In this document: piece after piece, positions 43,101 to 51,232 of the stretch
Layout: each line of letters starts with the position of its first letter
Numbering within the stretch: position 1 is the first letter of the stretch
NCBI GenBank assembly: GCA_019308925.1
Contig: JAFDHG010000006.1
Location: forward strand, 1 to 52,201
Reading direction: 5' to 3'
Length of the DNA: 52,201 nucleotides
Source of the DNA: Deltaproteobacteria bacterium
GTDB taxonomy: Bacteria; Desulfobacterota; B13-G15; RBG-16-54-18
Made by a program: the position numbers and the translations under genes
Notes under the pieces: model-generated
Database searches by the model: none
Told to the model about the DNA's origin: nothing
The model's input: the letters and a program-made list of their open reading frames with translations, nothing else

Positions 43101-43393
43101 AGGTTCAGTCCGGACTGCCCCCCGAGATTGGGCAGTATTGCATCAGGCTGTTCCTTTTCAACGATCTCCTTCATGGCCTCAAAGGTGAGCGGCTCAATGT
43201 AGGTCATATCGGCCATTCCGGGGTCTGTCATAATGGTGGCAGGGTTGGAATTGACCAGCACGATCTCATAACCCAACTTCCTAAGGGCCTTGCAGGCCTG
43301 GGTGCCAGAATAATCGAACTCGCATGCCTGACCAATAACAATGGGCCCTGAACCGATAATCATAACCTTCTTGATATCCTTGCGTTTTGGCAC
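40193..43393 (-). CDS. carB: Carbamoyl-phosphate synthase large subunit
   Basis: Makes carbamoyl phosphate from bicarbonate, two ATP and ammonia for arginine and pyrimidine synthesis. A complete 1066-residue protein starting MPKRKDIKKVMIIGSGPIVI. Two homologous ATP-grasp halves (about 1-550 and 551-930) each carry the GQACEFDYSG/GQGIEFDYCC type motif and EINPR/EANPR magnesium sites; a C-terminal MGS-like allosteric domain (about 935-1066, TKGTHRFLVNHGI) follows. It starts with GTG after AAAGGAG. The small subunit carA is not in the window. The product feeds the PyrB-like enzyme at 7678. Confidence 0.97.
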   Translation of the reverse strand: MPKRKDIKKVMIIGSGPIVIGQACEFDYSGTQACKALRKLGYEIVLVNSNPATIMTDPGMADMTYIEPLTFEAMKEIVEKEQPDAILPNLGGQSGLNLTSQLARAGVLDEYGVKVIGVELDAIERGEDRLAFKETMNRLGIEMPKSEIAYSVEEAEKIAAGLSYPVVIRPAYCLGGTGGGLVYNIEELRTVASRGLSASLVDQVLVEESVLGWEELELEVVRDAKNQMITVCFIENVDAMGVHTGDSYCTAPMLTIDSELQKRLQKHSYDIVEAIRVIGGTNIQFAHDPKTGRVVVIEINPRTSRSSALASKATGFPIALISAMLAAGLTLDEIPYWREGTLEKYTPSGDYVVVKFARWAFEKFRDAEDKLGTQMRAVGEVMSIGKTYKEALQKAIRSLEIGRYGLGFAKDFHEKSLDELMELLNEPSSERQFIMYEALRKGVDVEKLYEKTYIKPWFIEQMKELVELEGKILQYKGRGLPEDLFVQAKKDGFADRYLSQLLGIPEKEIRQRRNALGVLQGWQPVPVSGVKDAAYYFSTYNAPDQVATSQQPKVMVLGGGPNRIGQGIEFDYCCVHAAFALRDEGLESIMVNCNPETVSTDYDTSDKLYFEPLTVEDVLSIYEKEKPIGIIVQFGGQTPLNIANELAEAGVKILGTSPETIDLAEDRDCFRQMMRKLDIPMPDAGMASTLEEALTVAEKIGYPLMVRPSYVLGGRGMEIVHDEEMLRRYATAAVDVTPDRPILIDKFLENAIEAEADAIADGTDAFVPAVMEHIELAGVHSGDSACVIPPISIPTRHLDTIYDYTRKIAVELNVVGLMNIQYAIANDIVYVLEANPRASRTVPLVSKVCNIPMARVATQLMLGKKLSELDIKPKSIPHFGVKEAVFPFNMFPEVDPLLGPEMRSTGEVLGVANSFGLAFFKSQEAASQRLPTDGTVLITVFKKDRPAVLEVAKQFQKLGFKIKATKGTHRFLVNHGISSEHILKMHEGRPNIVDGIMNKEIDLIINTPSGRLSKYDDSYIRKAAIKYKVPYITTLAAAAAAAKGIATYRRGKGGVQSLQIYHRYIK

Positions 43394-43717
43394 TCAGAGG
43401 CTCCTTTCTACTTTTATATTAAATGTTCAGCTAAGGTTGATCAGATATAAAAAATAGTTCATCAGAGCCACGGGAAAGGGTTTGATGTGAACAGGCAACC
43501 GCCTTGGCAGTATAGGGAAGCGATGGTTTTGTGTCAAGCTGGAAAAAGACGCTGTCCATTAACTCATCAAGCTTTTTTGACTTCTTCTAATGCTTTTCTT
43601 GCTCTTTGTCCTCTTTTAATAATAGATCTCTTTTGTAGATCAAGGACCTCAGAGGATCTCTGGATTGGCCAGGTTGGATTATCCACTTATATGCAAGGAG
43701 TTTGTCCCCTCAGTCCC
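43394..43717. other. Intergenic region upstream of carB
   Basis: The carB promoter must be here on the minus strand; TATAAA-like sequence lies about 30 bases before the GTG, but no -35 partner is convincing. A 39-codon minus-strand frame (43567-43686, GTG start, ending in a basic RGQRARKALEEVKKA) has no proper ribosome binding site and may be the tail of a lost gene. Nothing else is recognised. Confidence 0.45.
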
Positions 43718-44092
43718 TTATCGTTTGGATCTTTTTGACCTGATTCGGATGATTATCAATACGTAGATTACAAGGTTTACCACCAATAGAAAGACCCCGG
43801 CCTCGTAGTGGAAGCGAGGTTCAACCTCGGGATAGATGAGGGGGACGATGTAGTGGTCCACAAACCCACCTGTGTAGCCCTCCTCACCCGCCTTACGCAG
43901 CAGCATCTGCTCCAGGGGGGTCAATGGACAGGGGACATTGGGGAGAAACTGGATCGCCAAGGACCAGATAACCGACAGAATGTGCAGGAGGGCCAACCAG
44001 GGCCACCTCCACACCAGGAAGGCCCCCAAGATCACGAAGATGATGAAGGCGAGGTGGAGCGAAAAGGCAAAATCCGCCAGTAGATGGTACAT
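43718..44092 (-). CDS. DUF2784 family membrane protein
   Basis: A 124-residue polytopic membrane protein with three or four hydrophobic helices (for example LHLAFIIFVILGAFLVW and VFLLVVNLVIYVLIIIR). The conserved CPLTPLEQMLLRKAG segment and the YTGGFVDHYIVPLIYP segment define DUF2784. Its function is unknown. ATG 44092 follows GAGGGAG. No operon partner is visible; the gene is monocistronic. Confidence 0.88.
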   Translation of the reverse strand: MYHLLADFAFSLHLAFIIFVILGAFLVWRWPWLALLHILSVIWSLAIQFLPNVPCPLTPLEQMLLRKAGEEGYTGGFVDHYIVPLIYPEVEPRFHYEAGVFLLVVNLVIYVLIIIRIRSKRSKR

Positions 44093-44385
44093 TATCTCCC
44101 TCTAGGTCTTAAATCTATTGTACCCTTTTGTCGATTTTTTGCCAGTTTCAGGAACAGGGAAAAGATGCTATAATGTAAAAAAACTTCTCTAATTTAGTTG
44201 GTAGAATTGAGAGGATTGAAGAGGGCAACCTACAATCAAGGTTCAAGGATTCAAGGGCTCAAGGGTGTTTGTCTTTCACTAGAACCCTAGGACCCTAGAC
44301 CGCTGGAACCCTATGAGATGAATCCTTGGATCCTTTTTAACAACTTTTTGGGAAAAGAACCATATAAAAAAATTAGCATAAAGAA
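44093..44385. repeat. Intergenic region with copy 2 of the dispersed repeat
   Basis: Bases 44192-44217 are a 25-of-26 inverted match to 1204-1229, and CCCTAGGACCCT (44285-44296) repeats 1175-1186. CAAGGATTCA (44244-44253) pairs with TGAATCCTTG (44319-44328), so the block can fold back on itself. Heptamer-like AAGGATTC and AGGGTTC units recur through it. No gene is present. A mnmG promoter is expected near 44340-44380 but is not clear. Confidence 0.5.
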
Positions 44386-46260
44386 ATGATTATCCACCCC
44401 AAGAGATACGAGGTAATTGTAGTGGGTGGGGGACATGCGGGTTGTGAGGCGGCCCTGGCTGCCGCCCGTCTTGGGTGTCAAACCCTCCTGCTTACCATAA
44501 ACATCGACACCATCGGCCTCATGTCCTGCAATCCCGCCATCGGGGGATTGGCCAAGGGGCAGTTGGTCAAGGAGATCGACGCCCTGGGTGGTGAGATGGC
44601 CAAAAACACCGACGCCACGGCCATCCAGTTCCGAAGGTTGAACACCAGAAAGGGTCCCGCAGTACAGTCCTCCAGGGCCCAGTCCGATCGCCAAGCCTAC
44701 CGGCTGCGGATAAAGTATGTCATGGAGAGCCAGCCCGGTCTGGAGATAAAACAGGGCCTGGTGGATAGGATCCTGGTTAGGGATGGAAGGGTCGAAGGGG
44801 TGGAAACGAGCACCCATGAGGTCTTCCACGGCCAAACGGTGATCATCGCCCCAGGGACCTTCCTCAACGGCCTCATCCACATCGGCCTCACCCACTTCCC
44901 TGCCGGCAGGATGGGGGAACTCCCTTCGGTGCGGCTCTCGGAGAGCCTCAGGGAGATCGGCTTCGAGCTGGGCAGGCTCAAGACCTGCACCACTCCCCGG
45001 GTGGACGGCAAGACCATCGACTTCTCCCGCCTCGGCAAGCAGGAGAGCGACGACCCCCCGCGCCCCTTCTCATTCTCCACCAGGGAACTCCCGAAGAAAC
45101 TCCTCCCCTGCTATATCACCTATACCAATCCCAAGACCCATGAGATCATCCGCAGCGGGCTCGATCACTCATACTTCTTCAGCGGGATAATCGAGGGGAT
45201 GGGGCCCCGGTACTGCCCTTCGGTGGAGGACAAGGTGGCTCTGTTTCCAGCAAAGGAGAGACACCAGATCTTTCTGGAGCCCGAGGGTCTGCGTACTCAC
45301 GAGTACTATTCCAACGGTCTCTTTACAGGCCTCCCCCTGGATATCCAGCTCAAGACATTGCGCAGCATCGAGGGGCTGGAGAGAGTAGAGATCATGCGCC
45401 CAGGGTACGGCATTGAGTACGACTATGTTGACCCGGTCCAGCTCAGGCCCACCCTGGAGACCAAGCTAATAGAGGGACTCTATCACGTTGGACAGATCAA
45501 CGGGACCTCCGGTTACGAAGAGGCGGCTGCCCAGGGGATCATGGCGGGGGTAAACGCTGCCCTGAAGATCAAGGGAGAGGAACCCTTTATCCTCGATCGC
45601 TCCGAGGCATATATCGGTGTCCTGATCGACGACTTGGTCACCAAGGGGACCAAAGAGCCCTATCGCATGTTCACCTCCCGGGCCGAATACAGGCTCATCT
45701 TGCGGGAGGACAATGCAGATTTGCGCCTCATGGATAAAGGCTATTGCCTCGGCCTGGTGGACGAAGAGACCTACAATAAGTTTAGGAAGAAAAAGAAAGC
45801 CATCGCTTGCGAGATAGGGCGGCTCAAGGAGGTCAAGATCAGACCGACTTCGGGGGTCAATGACAAGCTGCAGGAGTTGAGGAGCAACCCCATTAAGAAC
45901 GTCACCTCCCTTGAAGAGCTCTTGCGCAGACCAGAACTCTCCTACAAAGACCTCCAGGCCTTCGATCCCTCCTCCAATTCCCTCCCTCTGGAGGTAGTGG
46001 AACAGGTGGAGTTGGAGATCAAGTACGCAGGCTATATCAAGAAACAGGAGGAATTGGTGGAGCGGTTCCGGCGGATGGAGCGGGTGCGAATACCGGAGGA
46101 TATGAGATACGACGCAATCCCCGGTCTCTCCCGGGAGATAAAGGAGAAGCTCTCGACCATCAGGCCCATGACCCTGGGACAGGCCAGCAGGATATCAGGG
46201 GTCACCCCTGCGGCCATCTCCGTTCTGATGGTGCAGCTCAAGCGGATGGGGGCCGTATAG
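44386..46260 (+). CDS. mnmG: tRNA uridine 5-carboxymethylaminomethyl modification enzyme MnmG
   Basis: FAD-dependent partner of MnmE that installs (carboxymethyl)aminomethyl groups at wobble U34 of several tRNAs. It has 624 residues, the normal length. The FAD Rossmann motif VVGGGHAGCEAALAAARLG opens the protein, SCNPAIGGLAKGQLVKEIDA is conserved, and the C-terminal helical domain ends with SRISGVTPAAISVLMVQLKR. mnmE is not adjacent. The ATG has only a weak ribosome binding site. Confidence 0.97.
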   Translation: MIIHPKRYEVIVVGGGHAGCEAALAAARLGCQTLLLTINIDTIGLMSCNPAIGGLAKGQLVKEIDALGGEMAKNTDATAIQFRRLNTRKGPAVQSSRAQSDRQAYRLRIKYVMESQPGLEIKQGLVDRILVRDGRVEGVETSTHEVFHGQTVIIAPGTFLNGLIHIGLTHFPAGRMGELPSVRLSESLREIGFELGRLKTCTTPRVDGKTIDFSRLGKQESDDPPRPFSFSTRELPKKLLPCYITYTNPKTHEIIRSGLDHSYFFSGIIEGMGPRYCPSVEDKVALFPAKERHQIFLEPEGLRTHEYYSNGLFTGLPLDIQLKTLRSIEGLERVEIMRPGYGIEYDYVDPVQLRPTLETKLIEGLYHVGQINGTSGYEEAAAQGIMAGVNAALKIKGEEPFILDRSEAYIGVLIDDLVTKGTKEPYRMFTSRAEYRLILREDNADLRLMDKGYCLGLVDEETYNKFRKKKKAIACEIGRLKEVKIRPTSGVNDKLQELRSNPIKNVTSLEELLRRPELSYKDLQAFDPSSNSLPLEVVEQVELEIKYAGYIKKQEELVERFRRMERVRIPEDMRYDAIPGLSREIKEKLSTIRPMTLGQASRISGVTPAAISVLMVQLKRMGAV

Positions 46261-46263
46261 GGG

Positions 46264-46362
46264 ATGGACCCCAAGGACCTCCCCTCCCCTACCCTGAACC
46301 AGATGCTCTCGGCCTATGAGGCGACCAGGGCCGCCGAGAAAGAAGGAAGAGTCACATCTTAA
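46264..46362 (+). CDS. Short reading frame after mnmG, probably a truncated gene start
   Basis: A 32-codon frame (MDPKDLPSPTLNQMLSAYEA, ending in EGRVTS) starts three bases after the mnmG stop, with GGGG just upstream. Its GC-rich codon use matches mnmG, but base composition drops sharply right after its stop. It may be the beginning of an operon partner cut off by the AT-rich segment that follows. No family is recognised. Confidence 0.3.
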   Translation: MDPKDLPSPTLNQMLSAYEATRAAEKEGRVTS

Positions 46363-46432
46363 ACATTAAGTTATAAAATTGAATATTTAATAGTTAAGAC
46401 CGTCCCCCAAATTCCTAAAAAGGACAGAAAAA

Positions 46433-47005
46433 ATGAACAACAAAATTAATAAAAGACGTCGTCGTTCTGAGCATACGCCATCGAAATTTGCTTTCATGAT
46501 CATAACCTTGATGCATGACAACCCATTTCTCCCGATATTAATAAATCCATACAAGCTGCTAAAAACGGCAGGACTGAAGCCCGGTCAAAAAGTGCTGGAG
46601 GTTGGATGTGGTCCAGGGTTCTTTACCATTCCAGCGGCAAACATCGTGGGAAATGAAGGCATTGTCTATGCTGTGGATGTTCATCCGCTCGCTATCAAAA
46701 GGGTTCAAAAGAAAATTGAGAGCAAAGGCATACAAAATGTTCAGCCTATGCTTACCAATGCATCCGACACCAGGCTTCCGGAACAGAGCATTGACCTTGC
46801 CTTTATCTTCAATCTTCCTCACATTGTTGGCGGACAAGAAAACATAATATCTGAAATACATCGTATCTTGAAACCCGGGGGTCTGCTTTCTTATAAAAAG
46901 ACCAGAGGGTCTGAGAAAAAATTGATAGATGCAATAGAACGGGGAGGATTTTCTTATTCAGGCAAACAGGCGAGGATTTTTTTGTTTAAGAGAAGTCAGC
47001 ATTGA
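46433..47005 (+). CDS. Class I SAM-dependent methyltransferase
   Basis: A 190-residue Rossmann-fold methyltransferase. Motif I is VLEVGCGPGFFTIPAA at about residue 54, the acidic ribose-binding residue lies in VYAVDVHP, and the post-motif region FNLPHIVGGQ and HRILKPGGLL follow. It resembles small Methyltransf_11/31-type enzymes with an Arg/Lys-rich N-terminus; the substrate is unknown. ATG follows AAAAAGGA. It is the first gene in the AT-rich segment. Confidence 0.85.
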   Translation: MNNKINKRRRRSEHTPSKFAFMIITLMHDNPFLPILINPYKLLKTAGLKPGQKVLEVGCGPGFFTIPAANIVGNEGIVYAVDVHPLAIKRVQKKIESKGIQNVQPMLTNASDTRLPEQSIDLAFIFNLPHIVGGQENIISEIHRILKPGGLLSYKKTRGSEKKLIDAIERGGFSYSGKQARIFLFKRSQH

Positions 47006-47043
47006 TATTCATCAGAAAGCACCTGATTCTGCGGTAGCAGGCA

Positions 47044-47805
47044 ATGTCCAGGGACATCTTCTTCGAGCTACATCAAGACCTTCCAAGAGAAGGCCCCGGA
47101 AGAAACCAATACACGAGAAGGGCGTTCCAAATGCTTCCCGAACTGGACAGACCCCGCATCCTGGATATTGGCTGTGGCACGGGTGGGCCGACGATGGAAC
47201 TTGCAAGGTTGAGTGAAGGCGAGATAATCGGATTAGATTTCCACCAACCCTACCTAGATAAATTTATAAAAAAAATCGAAGAGGCAGGGCTTTCGGAACG
47301 TATCCGGGTTGTGAACTGCTCGATGTTCGAGATGGATTTCCCGGATGAGAGCTTTGACATCATCTGGGCCGAGGGCTCCATCTTCATCATCGGATTTGAA
47401 AGGGGCCTCAAGGAGTGGCAACGGTTGATCAAGCCCAACGGCTTCCTGGTTGTTCATGAGATGACCTGGCTGCGTCCGGATCCACCGCAGGAAATCTACA
47501 ACTACTGGAAGGAGATCTATCCAGGCATAAGGAACGTCCCGAAAAACCTGGAGCTGATCCCTGGCTGCGGCTATGACCTCATTGGACATTTCACCCTACC
47601 AGAGGACGCCTGGTGGATTGAGTACTACGGTCCCCTAGAGAGGCGAATCCAAGATCTTCGCACGAAGTATGTCGATGACTCCGAGGTCCTTGCAGTACTT
47701 GACAAGGAACAACGGGAGATAGACCTGTTTAAGAAATACAAAGAATGGTATGGCTCGGTGTTTTTTATAATGCAAAAGCGAAATCACGAGGAATCATCGG
47801 CCTAA
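47044..47805 (+). CDS. Class I SAM-dependent methyltransferase (second)
   Basis: A 253-residue methyltransferase with motif I ILDIGCGTGGPTMELA, the acidic residue in IIGLDFHQPYL, and FDIIWAEGSIFIIGF followed by RLIKPNGFLVVHEMTWL. The C-terminal part (CGYDLIGHFTLPEDAWW, EYYGPLERRI) resembles the UbiE/arsenite-type small-molecule methyltransferases with a substrate lid. The substrate is unknown. It lies 38 bases after the first methyltransferase, so the two may be cotranscribed. The ATG lacks a strong ribosome binding site. Confidence 0.88.
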   Translation: MSRDIFFELHQDLPREGPGRNQYTRRAFQMLPELDRPRILDIGCGTGGPTMELARLSEGEIIGLDFHQPYLDKFIKKIEEAGLSERIRVVNCSMFEMDFPDESFDIIWAEGSIFIIGFERGLKEWQRLIKPNGFLVVHEMTWLRPDPPQEIYNYWKEIYPGIRNVPKNLELIPGCGYDLIGHFTLPEDAWWIEYYGPLERRIQDLRTKYVDDSEVLAVLDKEQREIDLFKKYKEWYGSVFFIMQKRNHEESSA

Positions 47806-47976
47806 CCTTCGCTGGGAAGAAGAAATGAACAGGCTCAAAGCCGCTGCCCCGGAGGCAATATAATCCTCTGGTAGATGCAGAAGGATGAAGGTAGCTGCAT
47901 TGATTGCGGCACCTGCCAGCACCTCGTCGCCATATTGGACCGTGAGCATAGCCACTTTGTCTTTCACAGACGACAA
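47794..47976 (-). CDS. Possible small protein (60 residues), unknown
   Basis: The frame reads MSSVKDKVAMLTVQYGDEVL and then AGAAINAATFILLHLPEDYI, with an alternating hydrophobic pattern that looks protein-like, ending SSSQRRLGR. It would start at TTG 47976 after AAAAAGGG. A second frame upstream (MNSIKKGF from 47999) shares that ribosome binding region, so a one-base frameshift in a slightly longer gene is possible. The 3' end overlaps the methyltransferase by 12 bases. It is reported as uncertain. Confidence 0.35.
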   Translation of the reverse strand: MSSVKDKVAMLTVQYGDEVLAGAAINAATFILLHLPEDYIASGAAALSLFISSSQRRLGR

Positions 47977-48062
47977 AACCCTTTTTAATTGAATTCATGA
48001 AAAGGAAAGGCATTTAAAGTGCCCTGCCCGCTTCAGGAGATCAAGTGCCTTAAAAATTATAT

Positions 48063-48092
48063 TTGACCCTATGTCAATTATTTAACTATAAT
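48063..48092 (+). promoter_or_regulatory. Promoter of the LolA-like/MMPL operon
   Basis: TTGACC (48063-48068), an 18-base spacer and a perfect TATAAT (48087-48092) form a good sigma-70 promoter. Transcription would start near 48099 and give a leader of about 95 bases before the first gene at 48195. Confidence 0.55.
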
Positions 48093-48194
48093 ATATACCG
48101 AATTAGATAAGTGGCGAAAAGATAGATTATGAAAAAATTTGGACTCAATTTGCTAAGGCATTATTAGAAGGAATCCAGAAGGAGGTATAAAAAG

Positions 48195-48965
48195 ATGAGG
48201 CGTTGCTTACTATGTTTACTAAGTTTGATCTTCCTGCTATCAGGCATGGAGATTGGTTTCTCCCAACCCACAGGTTTATGGGTTGCCCAAAAGACAGATG
48301 AGAGAGAAAAGGGTGATGATGCAAGTTTTAAAATGGACATGACCCTAATAGGCAAGAAGGGCAAAGAAAGGAAAAGAAGACTTTTCATAATCCGAAAAGA
48401 TTTTGATGGAAAAGACAAGCTACTTCTCAAGTTTACTTACCCTAAGGATATAAAAGGGACATCTTTTTTGGTATGGGAGCACAAAGGGAGAGACAACGAA
48501 AGGTTTCTCTATCTCCCTGCCCTTGGCAGGATAAGAAGGATCGCTACTCGAGAGAAAGATGAAAACTTCGTTGGCACAGACTTCTCCTATGAGGATATAT
48601 CGGGCAGAAAATTGGAAGACTATACCTACCAATTAATAGAAGAAGGGATAATCTATGAAGGGAAAAATTGTTATCTTTTAGCCTCATATCCAAAGGAGAA
48701 GGGTTCCAAATATCCGAAAATCCTTTCCTGGGTCAGGAAGGACAATTTCGTTGTAACTAAAGCAGAATATTATAGCAAGAAAGGGGAAATTGAAAAGATC
48801 TACAAAGTTTTGAAACTGGAAAAAATCGATGGAATCTGGACTTCACTGGAACTTTTAATGGAAAATCTCAAAACCAATCATAAGACATCCATCAAGGTGA
48901 AAGAAGTTCAGTATAACAAAGGTATTTCTGATGACCGTTTTGAAAGAAGAAAGCTAAAGAGATAA
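48195..48965 (+). CDS. LolA-like periplasmic outer-membrane lipoprotein-sorting protein
   Basis: A 256-residue exported protein with a signal peptide (about 1-23, ending IGFSQ) and a LolA_like domain (PF17131 type), with typical segments KDIKGTSFLVWEHKGRDNER, FLYLPALGRIRRIA and FVGTDFSYEDI. Such proteins accompany MMPL transporters and are thought to carry a lipid or lipoprotein across the periplasm. The ATG follows AGAAGGAGG. The stop codon overlaps the next gene's ATG by one base. Confidence 0.88.
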   Translation: MRRCLLCLLSLIFLLSGMEIGFSQPTGLWVAQKTDEREKGDDASFKMDMTLIGKKGKERKRRLFIIRKDFDGKDKLLLKFTYPKDIKGTSFLVWEHKGRDNERFLYLPALGRIRRIATREKDENFVGTDFSYEDISGRKLEDYTYQLIEEGIIYEGKNCYLLASYPKEKGSKYPKILSWVRKDNFVVTKAEYYSKKGEIEKIYKVLKLEKIDGIWTSLELLMENLKTNHKTSIKVKEVQYNKGISDDRFERRKLKR

Positions 48966-51232
48966 TGGAAAGATTGGCCAAAATTTTATATAGGTTCAGA
49001 TTCTTCTGGCTGGGCCCAATCATTGCGGTAACGGTTGTTTTTGGTTCTTTAATTAAAATTGAGATGGATAACTCACTCAAGGCATGGTTTTCAGTGAGTG
49101 ACCCAGATTACATCGTTTATGAGGATTATCGAGATACATTTGAAGGTGGAAGGGTCTTAATGGTTGTTCTACGCTCTGAAGATATATTTTCCTTAGAGGT
49201 CTTAAACTATATCAAGCAAAAGACAGAAGAGTTTGAAGACTTAGCTCAAGTAAAGCGAGTCCATAGTCTGGCAAACGCCAACAAAGTAATCGGGACTTCA
49301 GAAGGTATTGAGATTAATCCCCTTCTTTTAGAATTAGAAACAAATAACTTACAGAAAATAAGAAAATACGCCCTCGAAGACGAGCTGTTCAGAGATTATT
49401 TGGTTTCATCCAATGAAAAATTTACCGCTATCGTGATTACCTTTGAGGACATGCCTGCCGAGGAAACAGATAAAGCGGTCTGTCAGGTTGAAGAGATAGC
49501 TCATAAAGGAAGACCAAGGAATTTAGAAGTGTCTCTTTCCGGCGATATGAGAGCGATGTCTGAATTTAACAGATTCACTAAACAAAACCAGAGTATATTC
49601 CCACTTCTGACAATTGCTGTAATCTGTATATTTATATTCGTTTTATTCCGCTCTTTGTATAAAAATCTTATCATCCTTTTAGTTATAGGGATGAGCCTCT
49701 GCTGGGCATTGGGGTTTTATTCAGCTTTGGGATATACCTTTAATGTAGTAACAGGGATGCTCATTCCTTTGGTTATGATCTTATCCATAGCCAACTGCAT
49801 TCATATAATGAAATATTTCGATGAGGTAAGAGAAGATTCTAAAAAGAGAGAGGCCTTTATACGTACTATAAAATATATTACTATTCCCTGTTTCATTACC
49901 AGCATAACCACTGCCTTTGGACTATTATCTTTGTCTATCAGCCATATTGATGCAGTGAAGCACTTTGGTATCGGTTCAGCAGCGGGGATTATGTTTGCTT
50001 TCTTTATCTCTATCACCCTAGTGCCTCTATTGTTAAGTCTATTACCCTCTAACCAAGAAATAAAGAGAGGTCGAGGCTTAAAACACCTTCTAAATGGGAT
50101 CTCTAAATTTAACGAAAGAAGATTTAAATATACTTTAGTAGTGGCAGTTCTCGGATTCATCTTCTTTGGTTGGGGTATTACAAAAGTAAAGATAGAAACA
50201 AACCAAATCGAATGGTTCCCTAAAAAAGGAGATTTTTATAAATCCTCTATGCTGGTGGATAAGAATCTTTCTGGAATTGGAGTTATGGAAATAGTCATCA
50301 AAGGTGAGGAAGATGTGTTAAAGGAACCGGAAATATTAAAAAGAGTGGATAAGCTGTCTTCGGAGATTGAAAAACTTCCTCGTGTCAAAAAGCTGATTTC
50401 TCTGGTAGATTATGTGAAAAGGATAAACAAGGCATTAGAGGCGGATAACCCTGAATATTACAGAATACCCGACTCTAAATCTCTAATAGCGCAGGAGCTA
50501 CTTTTATTTACCCTCTCTGACGATGGTAGAAAAGAATTGGAAAACATAGTCACACCCGATTATGCACAAGGGAGAATATCTATAAAGACTGAATCTATGC
50601 CTTCCCGAAAAAGTCTAATCCTGGGCAATTTGCTGGAGAAAATGGCGAAAGAGACCTTTTCAGGAACAGGGATAAGTATTACTCTGACTGGAACTATTTA
50701 TCTATATAATTTACTGCAAGAATACCTCCTGGAAAGCCAAATCAGAGGTTTCTCTTTAGCATTTTTATCGGTAATAGGAGTTCTGTTTATTGCTTTCTGG
50801 TCAGCAAGATATGGTGGATTAAGCATAATACCTAACTTACTACCAATAATATTCATTATGGGGATTATGGGGTGGTCTGGTATTGCCCTTAACACTGGAA
50901 CCGTAATGATAGCTTCTGTAGCCCTGGGTATCGCCGCAGATGATACCATTCACTTTATCTCCAGATTCAGGAAAGAACTTAAATCTAACAAATTTCCCGT
51001 CCAAGATGCCTTAAAGGAAACTACTGTTTCTGTCGGGGATGCCATTATTTTTACTTCGGTGATAAATATGGCGGGATTTTTAATCCTTTTAATATCCGGC
51101 TTTCAGCCTACACGAGAATTTGGAATGTTAATTGCCCTGACTTTATTCTTTGCCCTCATTGGAGATATATTAGTCCTTCCCTCAAGCATAGTGGCAACGA
51201 GAAGGTTTTTAATAAGAAAATTTAAACCATGA
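48965..51232 (+). CDS. MMPL/RND-family transporter
   Basis: A 755-residue inner-membrane exporter. It has the two-fold RND plan: an N-terminal helix, a periplasmic domain (about 40-210), a six-helix bundle (about 215-385), a second start helix and periplasmic domain (about 410-585), and a second helix bundle (about 590-750). The GIAADDTIHFISRFR and MILSIANCIHIMKYF segments carry the charged residues of helices 4 and 10. Relatives export hydrophobic molecules such as lipids. The gene overlaps both neighbours (TAATG and ATGA). Confidence 0.93.
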   Translation: MERLAKILYRFRFFWLGPIIAVTVVFGSLIKIEMDNSLKAWFSVSDPDYIVYEDYRDTFEGGRVLMVVLRSEDIFSLEVLNYIKQKTEEFEDLAQVKRVHSLANANKVIGTSEGIEINPLLLELETNNLQKIRKYALEDELFRDYLVSSNEKFTAIVITFEDMPAEETDKAVCQVEEIAHKGRPRNLEVSLSGDMRAMSEFNRFTKQNQSIFPLLTIAVICIFIFVLFRSLYKNLIILLVIGMSLCWALGFYSALGYTFNVVTGMLIPLVMILSIANCIHIMKYFDEVREDSKKREAFIRTIKYITIPCFITSITTAFGLLSLSISHIDAVKHFGIGSAAGIMFAFFISITLVPLLLSLLPSNQEIKRGRGLKHLLNGISKFNERRFKYTLVVAVLGFIFFGWGITKVKIETNQIEWFPKKGDFYKSSMLVDKNLSGIGVMEIVIKGEEDVLKEPEILKRVDKLSSEIEKLPRVKKLISLVDYVKRINKALEADNPEYYRIPDSKSLIAQELLLFTLSDDGRKELENIVTPDYAQGRISIKTESMPSRKSLILGNLLEKMAKETFSGTGISITLTGTIYLYNLLQEYLLESQIRGFSLAFLSVIGVLFIAFWSARYGGLSIIPNLLPIIFIMGIMGWSGIALNTGTVMIASVALGIAADDTIHFISRFRKELKSNKFPVQDALKETTVSVGDAIIFTSVINMAGFLILLISGFQPTREFGMLIALTLFFALIGDILVLPSSIVATRRFLIRKFKP

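Noticed and set aside
48129-48167. A 12-residue leader peptide frame (MKKFGLNLLRHY) upstream of the LolA-like gene
   Set aside because: No Shine-Dalgarno sequence, no run of a single amino acid's codons and no alternative hairpins that would suggest attenuation.
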